Assembly: GCA_050331455.1 (NCBI GenBank)
Contig: JBHJGV010000032.1
Coordinates: 1 to 62,587, forward strand
Source: CAYUYV01 sp050331455
GTDB taxonomy: Bacteria > Pseudomonadota > Alphaproteobacteria > JAJFIK01
Reading direction: 5' to 3'
Length of the DNA: 62,587 bases
Position 1 is the first letter of the stretch; every line of letters begins with the position of its first letter. The notes beneath the pieces are model-generated. The model worked only from the letters and a program-made list of their open reading frames with translations. It ran no database searches and was not told the origin of the DNA. This document shows, piece after piece, positions 28,768 to 37,196 of the stretch. The position numbers and the translations under genes are program-made.

Positions 28768-29441
28768 GGCAGCGCTTTGTTGATGTCCGGTCCGAGATCT
28801 TCATCGTCCTCGTCCCCATCATCCAAATCCTCGTCATCGCTTTGGTAGTCATCGCCGAAGCGCACGGCAGAGGCCTGGGCCGGCGTGGGGCGAGAGCCGC
28901 CACCGCCCCGGTTGGAATGCTCCCGGGAGATGGCTGACGAAAGCTGTTCCAGTTCAATGAAGTTGTCGGCCTGCCGACGCAGTTCGTCGGCCAGCATGGG
29001 CGGCTGGGAGCGAACCGTCGAGACGACGGTCATGCGCTTGCCTTTGCGCTGCACGGCCTCTGCGAGCCGGCGAAAATCACCGTCGCCGGAAAACAGCACC
29101 ACATGATCCACGTGGTCCGCCATTTCCATGACATCAACGGCCAGTTCGATGTCCATATTGCCTTTGATTTTGCGGCGACCCTGGGAGTCCGTGAACTCCT
29201 TCGTCGGCTTCGTGACCAGTGTGTATCCATTGTAATCGAGCCAGTCGACGAGGGGCCGGATCGGTGAATATTCCTGATCCTCGACCAGAGCCGTGTAATA
29301 AAAAGCTCGAACGAGCACGCCAAGGTTGCGGAAGTGCTCCAGCAAACGTTTGTAGTCGATATCGAAATTCAGCGACCGCGCCGCAGCATACAAATTCGAA
29401 CCGTCGATGAATAAGGCAAGTCGTTCTTCTTCGTAAAACAT
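28764..29441 (-). CDS. NYN-domain (LabA/DUF88-like) protein
   Basis: 225 residues. PIN-like NYN fold: LALFIDGSNLYAAARSLNF (8-26), KGNMDIELAVDVMEMA (~93-108) and VVLFSGDGDFRRLAEAVQR (~114-132) give the expected Asp residues of a metal-dependent RNase site. The C-terminal ~45 residues are a low-complexity acidic tail (DDEDLDDGDEDDEDLG). Such proteins are thought to process RNA; targets unknown. Translationally coupled to the UDG gene, so a nucleic-acid maintenance role for the pair is plausible. Confidence 0.85.
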   Translation of the reverse strand: MFYEEERLALFIDGSNLYAAARSLNFDIDYKRLLEHFRNLGVLVRAFYYTALVEDQEYSPIRPLVDWLDYNGYTLVTKPTKEFTDSQGRRKIKGNMDIELAVDVMEMADHVDHVVLFSGDGDFRRLAEAVQRKGKRMTVVSTVRSQPPMLADELRRQADNFIELEQLSSAISREHSNRGGGGSRPTPAQASAVRFGDDYQSDDEDLDDGDEDDEDLGPDINKALP

Positions 29442-29940
29442 CCTGTCCGTGGTCCCTACCGTTGCACAAGCGCCTATTTCATATTGAGTTCATAGGCAAA
29501 TTTGGATTTGAAAGCAGACACTGTTTCCGTATCGACCGAGAACAAACGAGAGCGCGAAAGACTTTCAGAATACACGTGGAAATGATCCACGGCCGGGCTT
29601 TAAAACGCCCCAATGACCCGTGTCAGATGGCGTGAGAAACCTGGTCTCACAATGCAAATATGTAAACTCACACGCGCTTGAAACGCCTGCGTCCCATTGG
29701 ATCGCCCAACAGTGTAAAAAGTCTTAACCTTATTTGGCGGAAAAAAGCGCCCACCATGCCTTGATCCGTGTATTCAGTCTTTTTCTACCATTCAAAGGGC
29801 TCTCATTTGTCTCAAAACGATTTCAGGCTTCAAAAGCACACCAAATCAAAATGGTCTGACGAATGGCATGTCCCGTTCAATCGGAGCGCGTCACCCTCGC
29901 CGCAACCGTGCAACTCCGCTTTCGCACCACGGCGTGATCG
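29442..29940. other. AT-richer intergenic region with three successive inverted repeats
   Basis: About 500 bp between divergent genes, visibly less GC-rich than its surroundings. It holds CGTGGA-N5-TCCACG (29575-29591), GGGC-N8-GCCC (about 29595-29611) and GTGAGA-N7-TCTCAC (29632-29650). No credible coding frame. It may hold operators, a small RNA, or the promoters of the flanking genes. Confidence 0.5.
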
Positions 29941-30462
29941 ATGATTCTTGTCGCCCTCGGCTCCAACCTCCCCAGCATTGCCGGTGAGTCACGTTCGACC
30001 TTAGAAGCGGCGACCGCCTCCCTCGATACCGGCCCGACCAATGTCGTGGCCCGATCGAGGGTTTACCGCAGTGCGCCGGTTCCACCCTCGGGCCAACCCG
30101 ACTTTATGAACGCGGTCATTGCGCTGTCTTCCACACTGGCACCAGAGAGCCTCATGGACCGCTTGCATACCGTGGAAACCCAGTTCGGTCGCCGCCGTCG
30201 GGATCGATGGGAGGCACGCACGCTCGATCTTGATCTTATTGACTATCATCAATTTGTCACAATTGGGGCGAGCCACCCGGAAACCCCAGACTGGCCCGTC
30301 GGAGCGCTTGTTTTGCCGCACCCCAGAATGCACCAGCGCGCCTTCGTTCTGCGCCCACTCCTGGACATCGTCCCGAACTGGGTGCACCCGCTGCTGCAGG
30401 TCTCGGCCCGTGCCCTTCTGGACACCCTTGGTGACGATCAAATTTGCGAACCCATTCCATGA
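29941..30462 (+). CDS. folK: 2-amino-4-hydroxy-6-hydroxymethyldihydropteridine diphosphokinase
   Basis: 173 residues. HPPK of folate synthesis: transfers pyrophosphate from ATP to 6-hydroxymethyl-dihydropterin in the cytosol. Motifs: VALGSNL (4-10), SRVYRSAPVPPSGQPDFMNAV (~39-59) and RTLDLDLI (~92-99), with FGRRRRDRW before it; LPHPRMHQRAFVLRPL is at ~124-139. The length fits the family. No folP or folB adjoins; it stands upstream of rpoZ and rsh, a common alphaproteobacterial neighbourhood. Confidence 0.93.
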   Translation: MILVALGSNLPSIAGESRSTLEAATASLDTGPTNVVARSRVYRSAPVPPSGQPDFMNAVIALSSTLAPESLMDRLHTVETQFGRRRRDRWEARTLDLDLIDYHQFVTIGASHPETPDWPVGALVLPHPRMHQRAFVLRPLLDIVPNWVHPLLQVSARALLDTLGDDQICEPIP

Positions 30463-30767
30463 GATCCCGGCCCATCGGGACAAAACGGGTTGTCAAGGGA
30501 ATTCAAGCAGCGTAGGAAGAAGAGTTACGGGAGATGCACCCGGCCGCTGACCACCCCGCATTCGCTTTGATTTCGGTCGCCGTCCGGTGTGGCGGTCGAC
30601 CCTGACGAACGGACCTTGTACCTGCTGGGCGAAGGCGGCTTCGTAGGTCGACACTCAATCGTTCGATGACCGAGCAACGGTTCCATGACCGAGGCCGGCC
30701 GGCCCCATTGATCACCGGCTTCCCGAATCACTGGTTTTCCGATCACTGGTTTTCCAAGGAGTCCTGA
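30463..30767. other. folK-rpoZ intergenic region
   Basis: No gene. It ends in three imperfect tandem 15-bp units (30710-30755) immediately before the AAGGAG ribosome-binding site of rpoZ. The rpoZ promoter is presumably upstream of these, not identifiable by eye. Confidence 0.45.
30710..30755 (+). repeat. three tandem 15-16-bp repeats before rpoZ
   Basis: Units GATCACCGGCTTCCC, GAATCACTGGTTTTCC and GATCACTGGTTTTCC follow each other without gaps and end one base before AAGGAG. They lie in the 5' leader of rpoZ and may affect translation or simply be slippage products. Confidence 0.8.
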
Positions 30768-31160
30768 ATGGCACGCGTCACCGTCGAAGACTGCGTCGAC
30801 AAGATTTCAAACCGGTTCGACCTCGTTCTGTTGGCTGCCCAGAGGGCACGCGCCTTATCCGCCGGTGAACAGATCACCGTGGAACGGGACAATGACAAGA
30901 ACCCCGTGGTCGCCTTGCGGGAAATCGCCGAACAAAGCGTGACGTCCGGCTCCCTTCGGGAAGATCTGATCCATTCGATGCAGCGTCATGTGGAGGTGGA
31001 CGAGCCCGAAGAGGAAACCGTGCCCCAGATTGCGGCAACCCCGGATCAGCCGGAAGCCATTCCGATGACCGAGGAACAGTATCTCAAGGCCATGCAGCAG
31101 GAGACCCAAAGCCGGGCCGAAGCCGCCAGTGCCGCCGAGCGCGAGAACATGGAGTATTGA
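30768..31160 (+). CDS. rpoZ: RNA polymerase omega subunit
   Basis: 130 residues starting MARVTVEDCVDKISNRFDLVLLAAQRARAL, the omega signature, with NPVVALREIAE at ~45-55. The C-terminal half is an acidic, Gln/Glu-rich extension common in alphaproteobacteria. Omega helps assemble beta' and is part of ppGpp site 1 together with beta'; rsh lies directly downstream, linking them functionally. Ribosome-binding site AAGGAG. Confidence 0.95.
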   Translation: MARVTVEDCVDKISNRFDLVLLAAQRARALSAGEQITVERDNDKNPVVALREIAEQSVTSGSLREDLIHSMQRHVEVDEPEEETVPQIAATPDQPEAIPMTEEQYLKAMQQETQSRAEAASAAERENMEY

Positions 31161-31205
31161 GCCTCGCGCCGACGCATCCCGTCCCCCACATCTCGGAGCA
31201 TGGCC

Positions 31206-33386
31206 ATGCTGCGGCAATTCGAGCTTGTTGAACGGGTATGCCATTACGATCCCGATGCGGATGAAGCCCTGCTGAACCGGGCCTATGTGTTTGCCGTCAA
31301 TGCCCACGGCAAACAGACCCGCGCCTCCGGCGACCCTTACTATTCACACCCTGTCGAGGTCGCCGGGATCCTGACCGATCTGCGCCTCGACACCTGCACC
31401 ATCGCCACGGCTCTGCTCCACGACACCGTGGAAGACACCGATGTCACGACCGATGACATTGAGGAGCATTTCGGCGCGGAGATCGCCGAACTGGTCGACG
31501 GGGTGACGAAGCTGTCCAAGCTTGAACTGAACTCCGAGGAAACAAAGCAGGCGGAGAATTTCCGCAAGCTGCTCCTCGCCATGTCGAAAGACGTGCGCGT
31601 GCTCTTGGTGAAGCTGGCGGATCGGCTGCACAATATGCGCACGTTGCATCACATCTCGAAACCGGAAAAACGGGTGCGGATTTCCCAGGAAACCATGGAG
31701 ATCTATGCGCCGCTGGCCGGCCTAATCGGCATGCAGGATTTTCGCGACGAATTGGAAGACCTCGCCTTCATGCACATCAATCCGGCCGCCCGCGAAAGCA
31801 TCGTGAAGCGGCTGGATTTCCTGGCGGCCCATGCCGGCGACGTGATCGAGCGGATCACCGCGCGCCTGGAGGCGCTGCTGATCCACCATGGCATCGAGGC
31901 CTCAATCAAGGGACGGGCCAAGCGCCCCTATTCCATCTGGCGCAAGATGGAAGGCAAACAGATCTCTTTTGAACAGCTTGCGGATGTTTTCGGGTTTCGC
32001 GTCGTCGTCAGGACCCTCGAGGACTGCTACCGGGGCCTCGGCGTGTTCCACACCGAATGGTCCTTCGTACCCGGACGGTTCAAGGACTATATCTCCACGC
32101 CCAAACGCAACGACTACCAGTCCATTCATACGACCGTCATCGGGCCCGAGCGTCAGCGCGTGGAAATCCAGATCCGCACCGCCGAAATGGACGCGATTGC
32201 CGAGCGGGGCGTCGCCGCCCATTGGGCTTATAAGGACGCGGGCGGCCGGGGGTTCTCCCGTGCCTCGGAAACCCGGGGCTTTAAGACCCTGCGCAATATC
32301 GCATCCCTGATCGAGCACGGCGCCGGTCCGGAGGAACTGCTCGAAAACACCAAGCTGGAGATGTTCAGCGATCAGGTGTTCTGCTTTACGCCCAAGGGCA
32401 CGCTGATCGCCCTGCCGCGCGGCGCGACGGTGGTGGATTTTGCTTATGCGGTGCACACCGATCTCGGCGATACCTGTGTCGGTGCCAAGATCAACGGTCA
32501 CCACCGGCCCCTGCGGACCCGCCTCCAGAACGGCGACATGGTGGAGATCGTCCGCTCCGAGGCACAGACGCCCCATGCGGACTGGGATCGATTTGTCGTC
32601 ACCGGCAAGGCCAAGGCCTCGATCCGTCGCTTTGTCCGCCAGAGCCGGCGGGAGCAGTTCATCCGTCTCGGTCGTTCGCTCACGGAGCGGTATTTCCAGA
32701 CTTACGAGCGCGACCTGACCGACAAGGGCGTCGAGCAGGCCCTTTCGAAGCTCAAGCGCTCGCGCATCGACGATGTGTTTGCCGATGTGGGCATGGCCGA
32801 ACTGGCGCCTGAACTGGTCTTTCGCGCCGTCTATCCCGGCGTGGAGATCGAAGTCACCGAGGAGGGGGCCAAGGCGATCACGGCCAAGAAGGCACCGGCG
32901 CGCGTCGGCCATGGCTCGCCGTCCGGGCCCATGCCGATCAAGGGGCTTATCCCGGGTATCGCCGTTCATTTGGGCCAGTGCTGCCATCCGCTGCCGGGCG
33001 ACCGCATCGTGGGGATCATGAGCGCCGGCGAAGGCATGGTGGTGCACACGATCGATTGCGAGGTGTTGGGCCTTTACCATGAGGCGCCGGAACGCTGGGT
33101 GGACCTGGCCTGGGATCCGGCGCCGACGGACGGCAGTGAGACCCATGTGCCCGTGGCTCGGCTCGATGTGCTGATCACCCACACGCCGGGCGCCCTGGGG
33201 GCCCTGTCCACCATCATCGCCCAGCATGGCGGAAACATCAGCAATCTGCGGATTACAGATCGCACGCCGCTCTATTTCGAGATCATTCTTGATGTGGATG
33301 TGGAGGACGTGAAGCACCTGACCCAGATCATGGCGGCCTTGCGGGCCAGCGATCTTGTGGAAAGTGTTGACCGTCCGCGAGGCTGA
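31206..33386 (+). CDS. rsh: bifunctional (p)ppGpp synthetase/hydrolase (RelA/SpoT homologue)
   Basis: 726 residues from ATG 31206 (MLRQFELVERV, the alphaproteobacterial start; ATG 31200 is closer to the Shine-Dalgarno). HD hydrolase domain with HDTVED (72-77) intact. Synthetase domain with EDCYRGLGVFH and RFKDYISTPKRNDYQSIHT (~285-310) intact. Then TGS (FTPKGTLIALPRGATVVDFAYAVHT), helical and zinc-finger-like parts (GQCCHPLPGD), and a C-terminal ACT domain (~650-720). Controls the stringent response, together with the DksA and omega encoded in this window. Confidence 0.96.
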   Translation: MLRQFELVERVCHYDPDADEALLNRAYVFAVNAHGKQTRASGDPYYSHPVEVAGILTDLRLDTCTIATALLHDTVEDTDVTTDDIEEHFGAEIAELVDGVTKLSKLELNSEETKQAENFRKLLLAMSKDVRVLLVKLADRLHNMRTLHHISKPEKRVRISQETMEIYAPLAGLIGMQDFRDELEDLAFMHINPAARESIVKRLDFLAAHAGDVIERITARLEALLIHHGIEASIKGRAKRPYSIWRKMEGKQISFEQLADVFGFRVVVRTLEDCYRGLGVFHTEWSFVPGRFKDYISTPKRNDYQSIHTTVIGPERQRVEIQIRTAEMDAIAERGVAAHWAYKDAGGRGFSRASETRGFKTLRNIASLIEHGAGPEELLENTKLEMFSDQVFCFTPKGTLIALPRGATVVDFAYAVHTDLGDTCVGAKINGHHRPLRTRLQNGDMVEIVRSEAQTPHADWDRFVVTGKAKASIRRFVRQSRREQFIRLGRSLTERYFQTYERDLTDKGVEQALSKLKRSRIDDVFADVGMAELAPELVFRAVYPGVEIEVTEEGAKAITAKKAPARVGHGSPSGPMPIKGLIPGIAVHLGQCCHPLPGDRIVGIMSAGEGMVVHTIDCEVLGLYHEAPERWVDLAWDPAPTDGSETHVPVARLDVLITHTPGALGALSTIIAQHGGNISNLRITDRTPLYFEIILDVDVEDVKHLTQIMAALRASDLVESVDRPRG

Positions 33387-33394
33387 GGGGGGCC

Positions 33395-34402
33395 ATGACA
33401 AAGATTGGATACGGAACGATTTTGCCGGGTGTTGCATTGGCCATCCTGGCAAGTCTGGCTGGCTTTGAGGTGCGGGCCGAGGCGGTCGAGGCTCTCGCGG
33501 CGTCGGCGCGCCCCATCCAATGGGTCGACGTGAAAGGCGGTTGCTTTCGCCTCGGCGAAGACGGGGTCTATCCGGAGGAAGGGCCGCCCACAGAGGTTTG
33601 CGTGGAGCCATTCTCGCTGGCGACCCATGAGATCACGGTCGCGCAATTCGCAGCTTTCGTCGCCGCAACGGGCCACGTCACGGCGGCCGAAAAGGGGTGG
33701 TCCGACAAGACCCCGCGCGGTGAGACGGTCGACGTGCCCGCCGGCTCCTTCATTTTCGAGCCTCGAGGGCGCATGCGCACGCTGGTCGACTGGTGGCAGT
33801 ACCGGGAGGGGGCCTTTTGGCTGAGCCCCCTGGGCGAGACATCGCTCGGTCCGGCCGAGGCTCAGAACCCGGTCGTCCATGTCGCCTATGGGGACGCGGA
33901 GGCCTTTGCGCGCTGGGCGGGAGGACGGTTGCCGACCGAGGCGGAATGGGAATGGGCCGCGGTCTCCGGCGCCAAGGCCGATGAAGCGAAGACGGATGAT
34001 CCGCAGGCCAATACATGGCAGGGGATCTTCCCGGTCCAGAATACCAAAGCCGACGGTTATGCCGGCGTTGCCCCGGTCGGCAGCTTCGGTCCGGATGCAT
34101 TGGGCCTCCATGACATGATCGGCAATGTCTGGGAGTGGACCGCGTCTATCTATTATCCCCGCCACGGTCTCGCCCATGAATCCGCGGCGGAAGGACCCGG
34201 CGCGCATCATCCGGATGGTTTCGACCCGGGTAATCCGGGCCGGCCGGTCCGGGTGCTGAAGGGCGGCTCCTATCTATGCGCCCGGTCCTATTGTTACCGG
34301 TTCCGTCCGGCAGCCCGCCAGGCCCAGGACCGGGACCTCGCCACGTCCCATATCGGTTTTCGGATCGTGGCGAACCAGGCCTCCGTCAAACCGTCTCGTT
34401 GA
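33395..34402 (+). CDS. exported formylglycine-generating-enzyme (FGE/SUMF1) homologue
   Basis: 335 residues. An N-terminal hydrophobic signal-like segment (ILPGVALAILASLAGFEVRAEA) precedes the FGE-sulfatase fold (WVDVKGGCFRLGE..., THEITVAQFAAFVAATGH, RLPTEAEWEWAA, GLHDMIGNVWEWT). The C-terminal GGSYLCARSYCYRFRPAARQ carries Cys295 and Cys300, the same C-x4-C pair that is the active site of true FGE. TSHIGFR follows. So it may oxidise a cysteine in a CxPxR motif to formylglycine, in the periplasm. No sulfatase is in the window. A noncatalytic role, as for other SUMF-fold proteins, is possible. It begins 9 bp after rsh and overlaps the flgN-like gene tail-to-tail by 17 bp. Confidence 0.8.
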   Translation: MTKIGYGTILPGVALAILASLAGFEVRAEAVEALAASARPIQWVDVKGGCFRLGEDGVYPEEGPPTEVCVEPFSLATHEITVAQFAAFVAATGHVTAAEKGWSDKTPRGETVDVPAGSFIFEPRGRMRTLVDWWQYREGAFWLSPLGETSLGPAEAQNPVVHVAYGDAEAFARWAGGRLPTEAEWEWAAVSGAKADEAKTDDPQANTWQGIFPVQNTKADGYAGVAPVGSFGPDALGLHDMIGNVWEWTASIYYPRHGLAHESAAEGPGAHHPDGFDPGNPGRPVRVLKGGSYLCARSYCYRFRPAARQAQDRDLATSHIGFRIVANQASVKPSR

Positions 34403-34832
34403 GCGCGAGGGAGGCGGGCCGGGCGCCGCCGCTGCGCCGGCCGGCGTCCTTGCCGTATCCCTTCAGGGCCGGGCTGCGGGACTGGGCCTGTTCGGCCACG
34501 GATTTCAACAGGCCCTCGCTGACGCTGCGCATGGCGCCGAGCATGGTGTCGTGGCGCGCCAGTGCCTGCCGGAAGCGCCCTGTGACGGCCTTGAGATTGG
34601 ACAGGAGGGAGGGGCCGGCCCCATCGATCAGGCTGCGATCCTGCCGGATCAGGGTCATCTCCCGGGCATAAATGGCGGCCAGCTTGTCGCGCTCGGCGGT
34701 GTGGCTTGCGAGTTCGCTCGGCCGGCGGGATTTGAGATAGTCGATCTCCGATTCCACAAGCCCCATCAGGCGTTCTGTCAGGATCGTGAGCTGTTCGACG
34801 CGGTCGGACGCATCGCGGGCGGCAATGGGCAT
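34386..34832 (-). CDS. flgN: FlgN-like flagellar export chaperone
   Basis: 148 residues from ATG 34832 with AGGAGG at 7-bp spacing. Nearly all helical, with heptad-like stretches (VEQLTILTERLMGLVESEIDYLKS) typical of FlgN, the export chaperone of the hook-associated proteins FlgK/FlgL. Sequence similarity in this family is low, so the call rests on helical pattern, length and position as last gene of the flgI-flgJ operon. Confidence 0.65.
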   Translation of the reverse strand: MPIAARDASDRVEQLTILTERLMGLVESEIDYLKSRRPSELASHTAERDKLAAIYAREMTLIRQDRSLIDGAGPSLLSNLKAVTGRFRQALARHDTMLGAMRSVSEGLLKSVAEQAQSRSPALKGYGKDAGRRSGGARPASLALNETV

Positions 34833-34834
34833 GG

Positions 34835-35179
34835 TCAAACCTCCTGATAGCGTTGCAGTTCACTGACGATTTTATCGGCAAGGCCGATCCCGCCCTGGGC
34901 GGTCATGGCCTTGGCATATTCCTGGGTCAGCAGGGAACGGAACATGGCCTCTCCCGGACCGCCGCCGAAGGGCCCGTCCGTCGCGATGCCCTGCTGCAGG
35001 GTCTCGAAAACGCTGGCCAGGAACACTGTTTCGTAGTCTTCGGCCGCCGCGCGAACGGCCTCCTTGTCGAGGCCGCCGCCCTTCCGGGCCGCCTGCGCCA
35101 TGGCGGCGAGGCTCTCCTGGGGCCCCGAAGGCTGCCTCGCCGCGAGGCGTGCGGCGGGGGCGGTCAGGTCGGTCATCAT
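34835..35179 (-). CDS. flgJ: rod-binding FlgJ-type protein
   Basis: 114 residues: only the N-terminal rod-binding domain of FlgJ (DYETVFLASVFETLQQGI, FGGGPGEAMFRSLLTQEYAKAMTAQGGIGLADKI). The C-terminal muramidase domain of enterobacterial FlgJ is absent, which is normal in alphaproteobacteria. It probably scaffolds rod assembly. Ribosome-binding site GGGAG; located between flgI and the flgN-like gene. Confidence 0.88.
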   Translation of the reverse strand: MMTDLTAPAARLAARQPSGPQESLAAMAQAARKGGGLDKEAVRAAAEDYETVFLASVFETLQQGIATDGPFGGGPGEAMFRSLLTQEYAKAMTAQGGIGLADKIVSELQRYQEV

Positions 35180-35258
35180 GGGCAGTCTCCCTGTCTTGGC
35201 CCAGCGCCCGGCGCCTCACTTGAACGATCCGGCGCGGTCCTCGCCTCGTTGCCACAAT

Positions 35259-36404
35259 CTACTGCACCACAAGATCCGCATGAAGAGCACCCGCCTGCTT
35301 GATGCTTTGCAGGATTTCCATCATGTCCCGGGGGCCGATGCCGAGGGCGTTGAGGCCGTCGACCAGCGATTGCAGCGTCACTTCCGTTTTCAGGACCGTG
35401 AGTTTCTTGTCGGCGCTCGTGTCGATGTCGATGGATGTTCGCGGCACGATCTCGGTCTGGCCTTCCGAAAACGGCCCCGGCTGGCTGACCTGGGGGCTCT
35501 CCGTCACGCGGATGGTCAGATTGCCTTGCGCGATGGCGACGGTGCTGACCCGCACGCTGTCGCTCATGACGATGGTGCCGGACTGTTCGTTGATCACCAC
35601 CCGGGCCATCAGGTCCGGCGTCACGGTGAGCTGCTCGATATCCGTGATCAGAGCGACCATGTCTCCCTGATAGCTGTCGGGCAGGGTCAGACGCACATTG
35701 CTGGGATCCTCGGCGACGGCGGCCCGCTGGCCCAGAAAATCGTTGATGGCCTTGCCCATGCGCCGGGCCGTCGTGAAGTCCGGATTGCGCAGCGAGATTC
35801 TCAAGGAGCGCTGGGTCTTCAACTCGTATTGGATCTCCCGTTCCACGATGGCGCCGTTCGAGATGCGCCCGCTCGTCGTCACGTTCGACTTCACGCTGGT
35901 CGCTTCTCCGCTGACGGAAAATCCGCCAACGGTGACCGCCCCCTGGGCGACGGCATAGATTTCCCCGTCAGCACCGCGCAGGGGCGTCACGAGGAGCTGT
36001 CCGCCAAGGAGGTTGGAGGAATCCCCCAGGGTGGAGATGGTCACGTCGATCCGGGTGCCCTGGGCGGCAAACGCCGGCAATTGGGCCGTCACCAGCACGG
36101 CTGCGGTGTTCCGTGTATTGATGTTTTGGCCACGGGTGTTGACACCGAGTTGTTCCAGGACCGATTCGAGGCTTTGGCGCGTGAAGGGACTGTTGCGCAA
36201 GGAATCCCCGGTGCCGTCGAGCCCGACCACGAGGCCGTAGCCGATCAAATGGTTGGTTCGCATCCCTTCGAAATCAGCCAGATCCTTGATCCGGGAGGCC
36301 GCTGCGGCGGGCGCGGCGAGGCTGCCGAGGAGCGCAGCCGCGGTCAAAGCCAGGCGAAGTGCCGTAAAGCTCCGTATAAAGATCGGTGCGGCGAGCCAAG
36401 CCAT
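35259..36404 (-). CDS. flgI: flagellar P-ring protein
   Basis: 381 residues from ATG 36404 (GGGAG upstream), Sec signal peptide cut after APAAA. FlgI hallmarks: RIKDLADFEGMRTNHLIGYGLVVGL, GDSLRNSPFTRQSL, NTAAVLVTAQLP and GIGPRDMMEILQSIKQAGALHADL at the C-terminus. The protein forms the periplasmic ring around the rod. First gene of flgI-flgJ-flgN, transcribed from the sigma-54 motif at 36444-36459. Confidence 0.96.
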   Translation of the reverse strand: MAWLAAPIFIRSFTALRLALTAAALLGSLAAPAAAASRIKDLADFEGMRTNHLIGYGLVVGLDGTGDSLRNSPFTRQSLESVLEQLGVNTRGQNINTRNTAAVLVTAQLPAFAAQGTRIDVTISTLGDSSNLLGGQLLVTPLRGADGEIYAVAQGAVTVGGFSVSGEATSVKSNVTTSGRISNGAIVEREIQYELKTQRSLRISLRNPDFTTARRMGKAINDFLGQRAAVAEDPSNVRLTLPDSYQGDMVALITDIEQLTVTPDLMARVVINEQSGTIVMSDSVRVSTVAIAQGNLTIRVTESPQVSQPGPFSEGQTEIVPRTSIDIDTSADKKLTVLKTEVTLQSLVDGLNALGIGPRDMMEILQSIKQAGALHADLVVQ

Positions 36405-36443
36405 GACGTCTCCCAGGTCCGATAAACATGCCGCCAGCGTGGA

Positions 36444-36459
36444 TGCGAGCCCTGTGCCA
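36444..36459 (-). promoter_or_regulatory. sigma-54 -24/-12 promoter of flgI
   Basis: Minus-strand TGGCACAGGGCTCGCA: GG and GC are separated by exactly 10 bases and TGGCAC matches the -24 consensus. Transcription would start near 36433, about 29 bp before the flgI ATG. Confidence 0.8.
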
Positions 36460-36562
36460 GGGCCCAAGCCCCGGATTTCCGCAGGCTCAGCCGGCCGGCC
36501 CGGCAGGACATGCCCGGTCGAAAGGCGCCGGGGCGGTCAGGATCTGCCGAGCCGGGACGTCA

Positions 36563-36577
36563 TTAGCGGCGCCTTAA
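36563..36577 (+). promoter_or_regulatory. CtrA-like box upstream of fliX/flgI
   Basis: TTAG-N7-TTAA, seven of eight positions of the CtrA consensus TTAA-N7-TTAA, 54 bp before fliX. CtrA control of fliX is inferred from Caulobacter. Confidence 0.5.
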
Positions 36578-36631
36578 GCCGCCCGGGGGCACTGTGCCGT
36601 CTGGGATGGCGGAAAGACGAAGGGGTGATCC

Positions 36632-37084
36632 ATGAAAGTCGGTGGTCCGGGACGGATCTCAACGCCCGGTGTCAGGGCCGGCGGGTCCAAAAAGGCTGCC
36701 GGCGGGTTCCGTGTGGACCAGGGCGGCCGGGCCGGCGGCGTATCCGCGGCCGGGCCGACCAATGCCATGGCCTCGATCGATGCGCTGGTCGCGCTCCAGG
36801 GGGCCGGCGCCGTTGAAGACGCAACCACCGGCAAGCGGCGCGCGGTAAAGCGGGCCTCCAAGCTGTTGGACCTGCTGGACGAGTTGCGTGTGGCGCTGCT
36901 CGAAGGCCGGATTCCCACCCATCACCTGAATGCGCTCATGACTGTGATCGAGAGCCAGAGACACGCATCGGACGATCCGAAGCTGGCAGCCCTTCTCGAG
37001 GAGATTGAATTGCGAGCCCAGGTTGAGCTTGCAAAGGTCCAAAGCCACCTCAAAAGTGCAGCCAGCACCCCGCCGTCGCCCTGA
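36632..37084 (+). CDS. fliX: flagellar assembly regulator FliX
   Basis: 150 residues. The N-terminal ~50 are Gly/Ala-rich and disordered-looking; the C-terminal part KRASKLLDLLDELRVALLEGRIPTHHL is the FliX signature. In Caulobacter FliX controls the activity of FlbD, the sigma-54 activator, and couples class III gene expression to early flagellum assembly. It is divergent from flgI, as in Caulobacter. Ribosome-binding site AAGGGG. FlbD is not in the window. Confidence 0.92.
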   Translation: MKVGGPGRISTPGVRAGGSKKAAGGFRVDQGGRAGGVSAAGPTNAMASIDALVALQGAGAVEDATTGKRRAVKRASKLLDLLDELRVALLEGRIPTHHLNALMTVIESQRHASDDPKLAALLEEIELRAQVELAKVQSHLKSAASTPPSP

Positions 37085-37196
37085 CCAAGTCTCTGAAAGG
37101 TCTAAGGCCGAAATCCGCATTGCCCCGGAGCATTGGCCTCCCGTATACTCCGCACGCGTGAATGGGTGGTGGTTCAGGTTAAAGGGAGGTGCGGTC

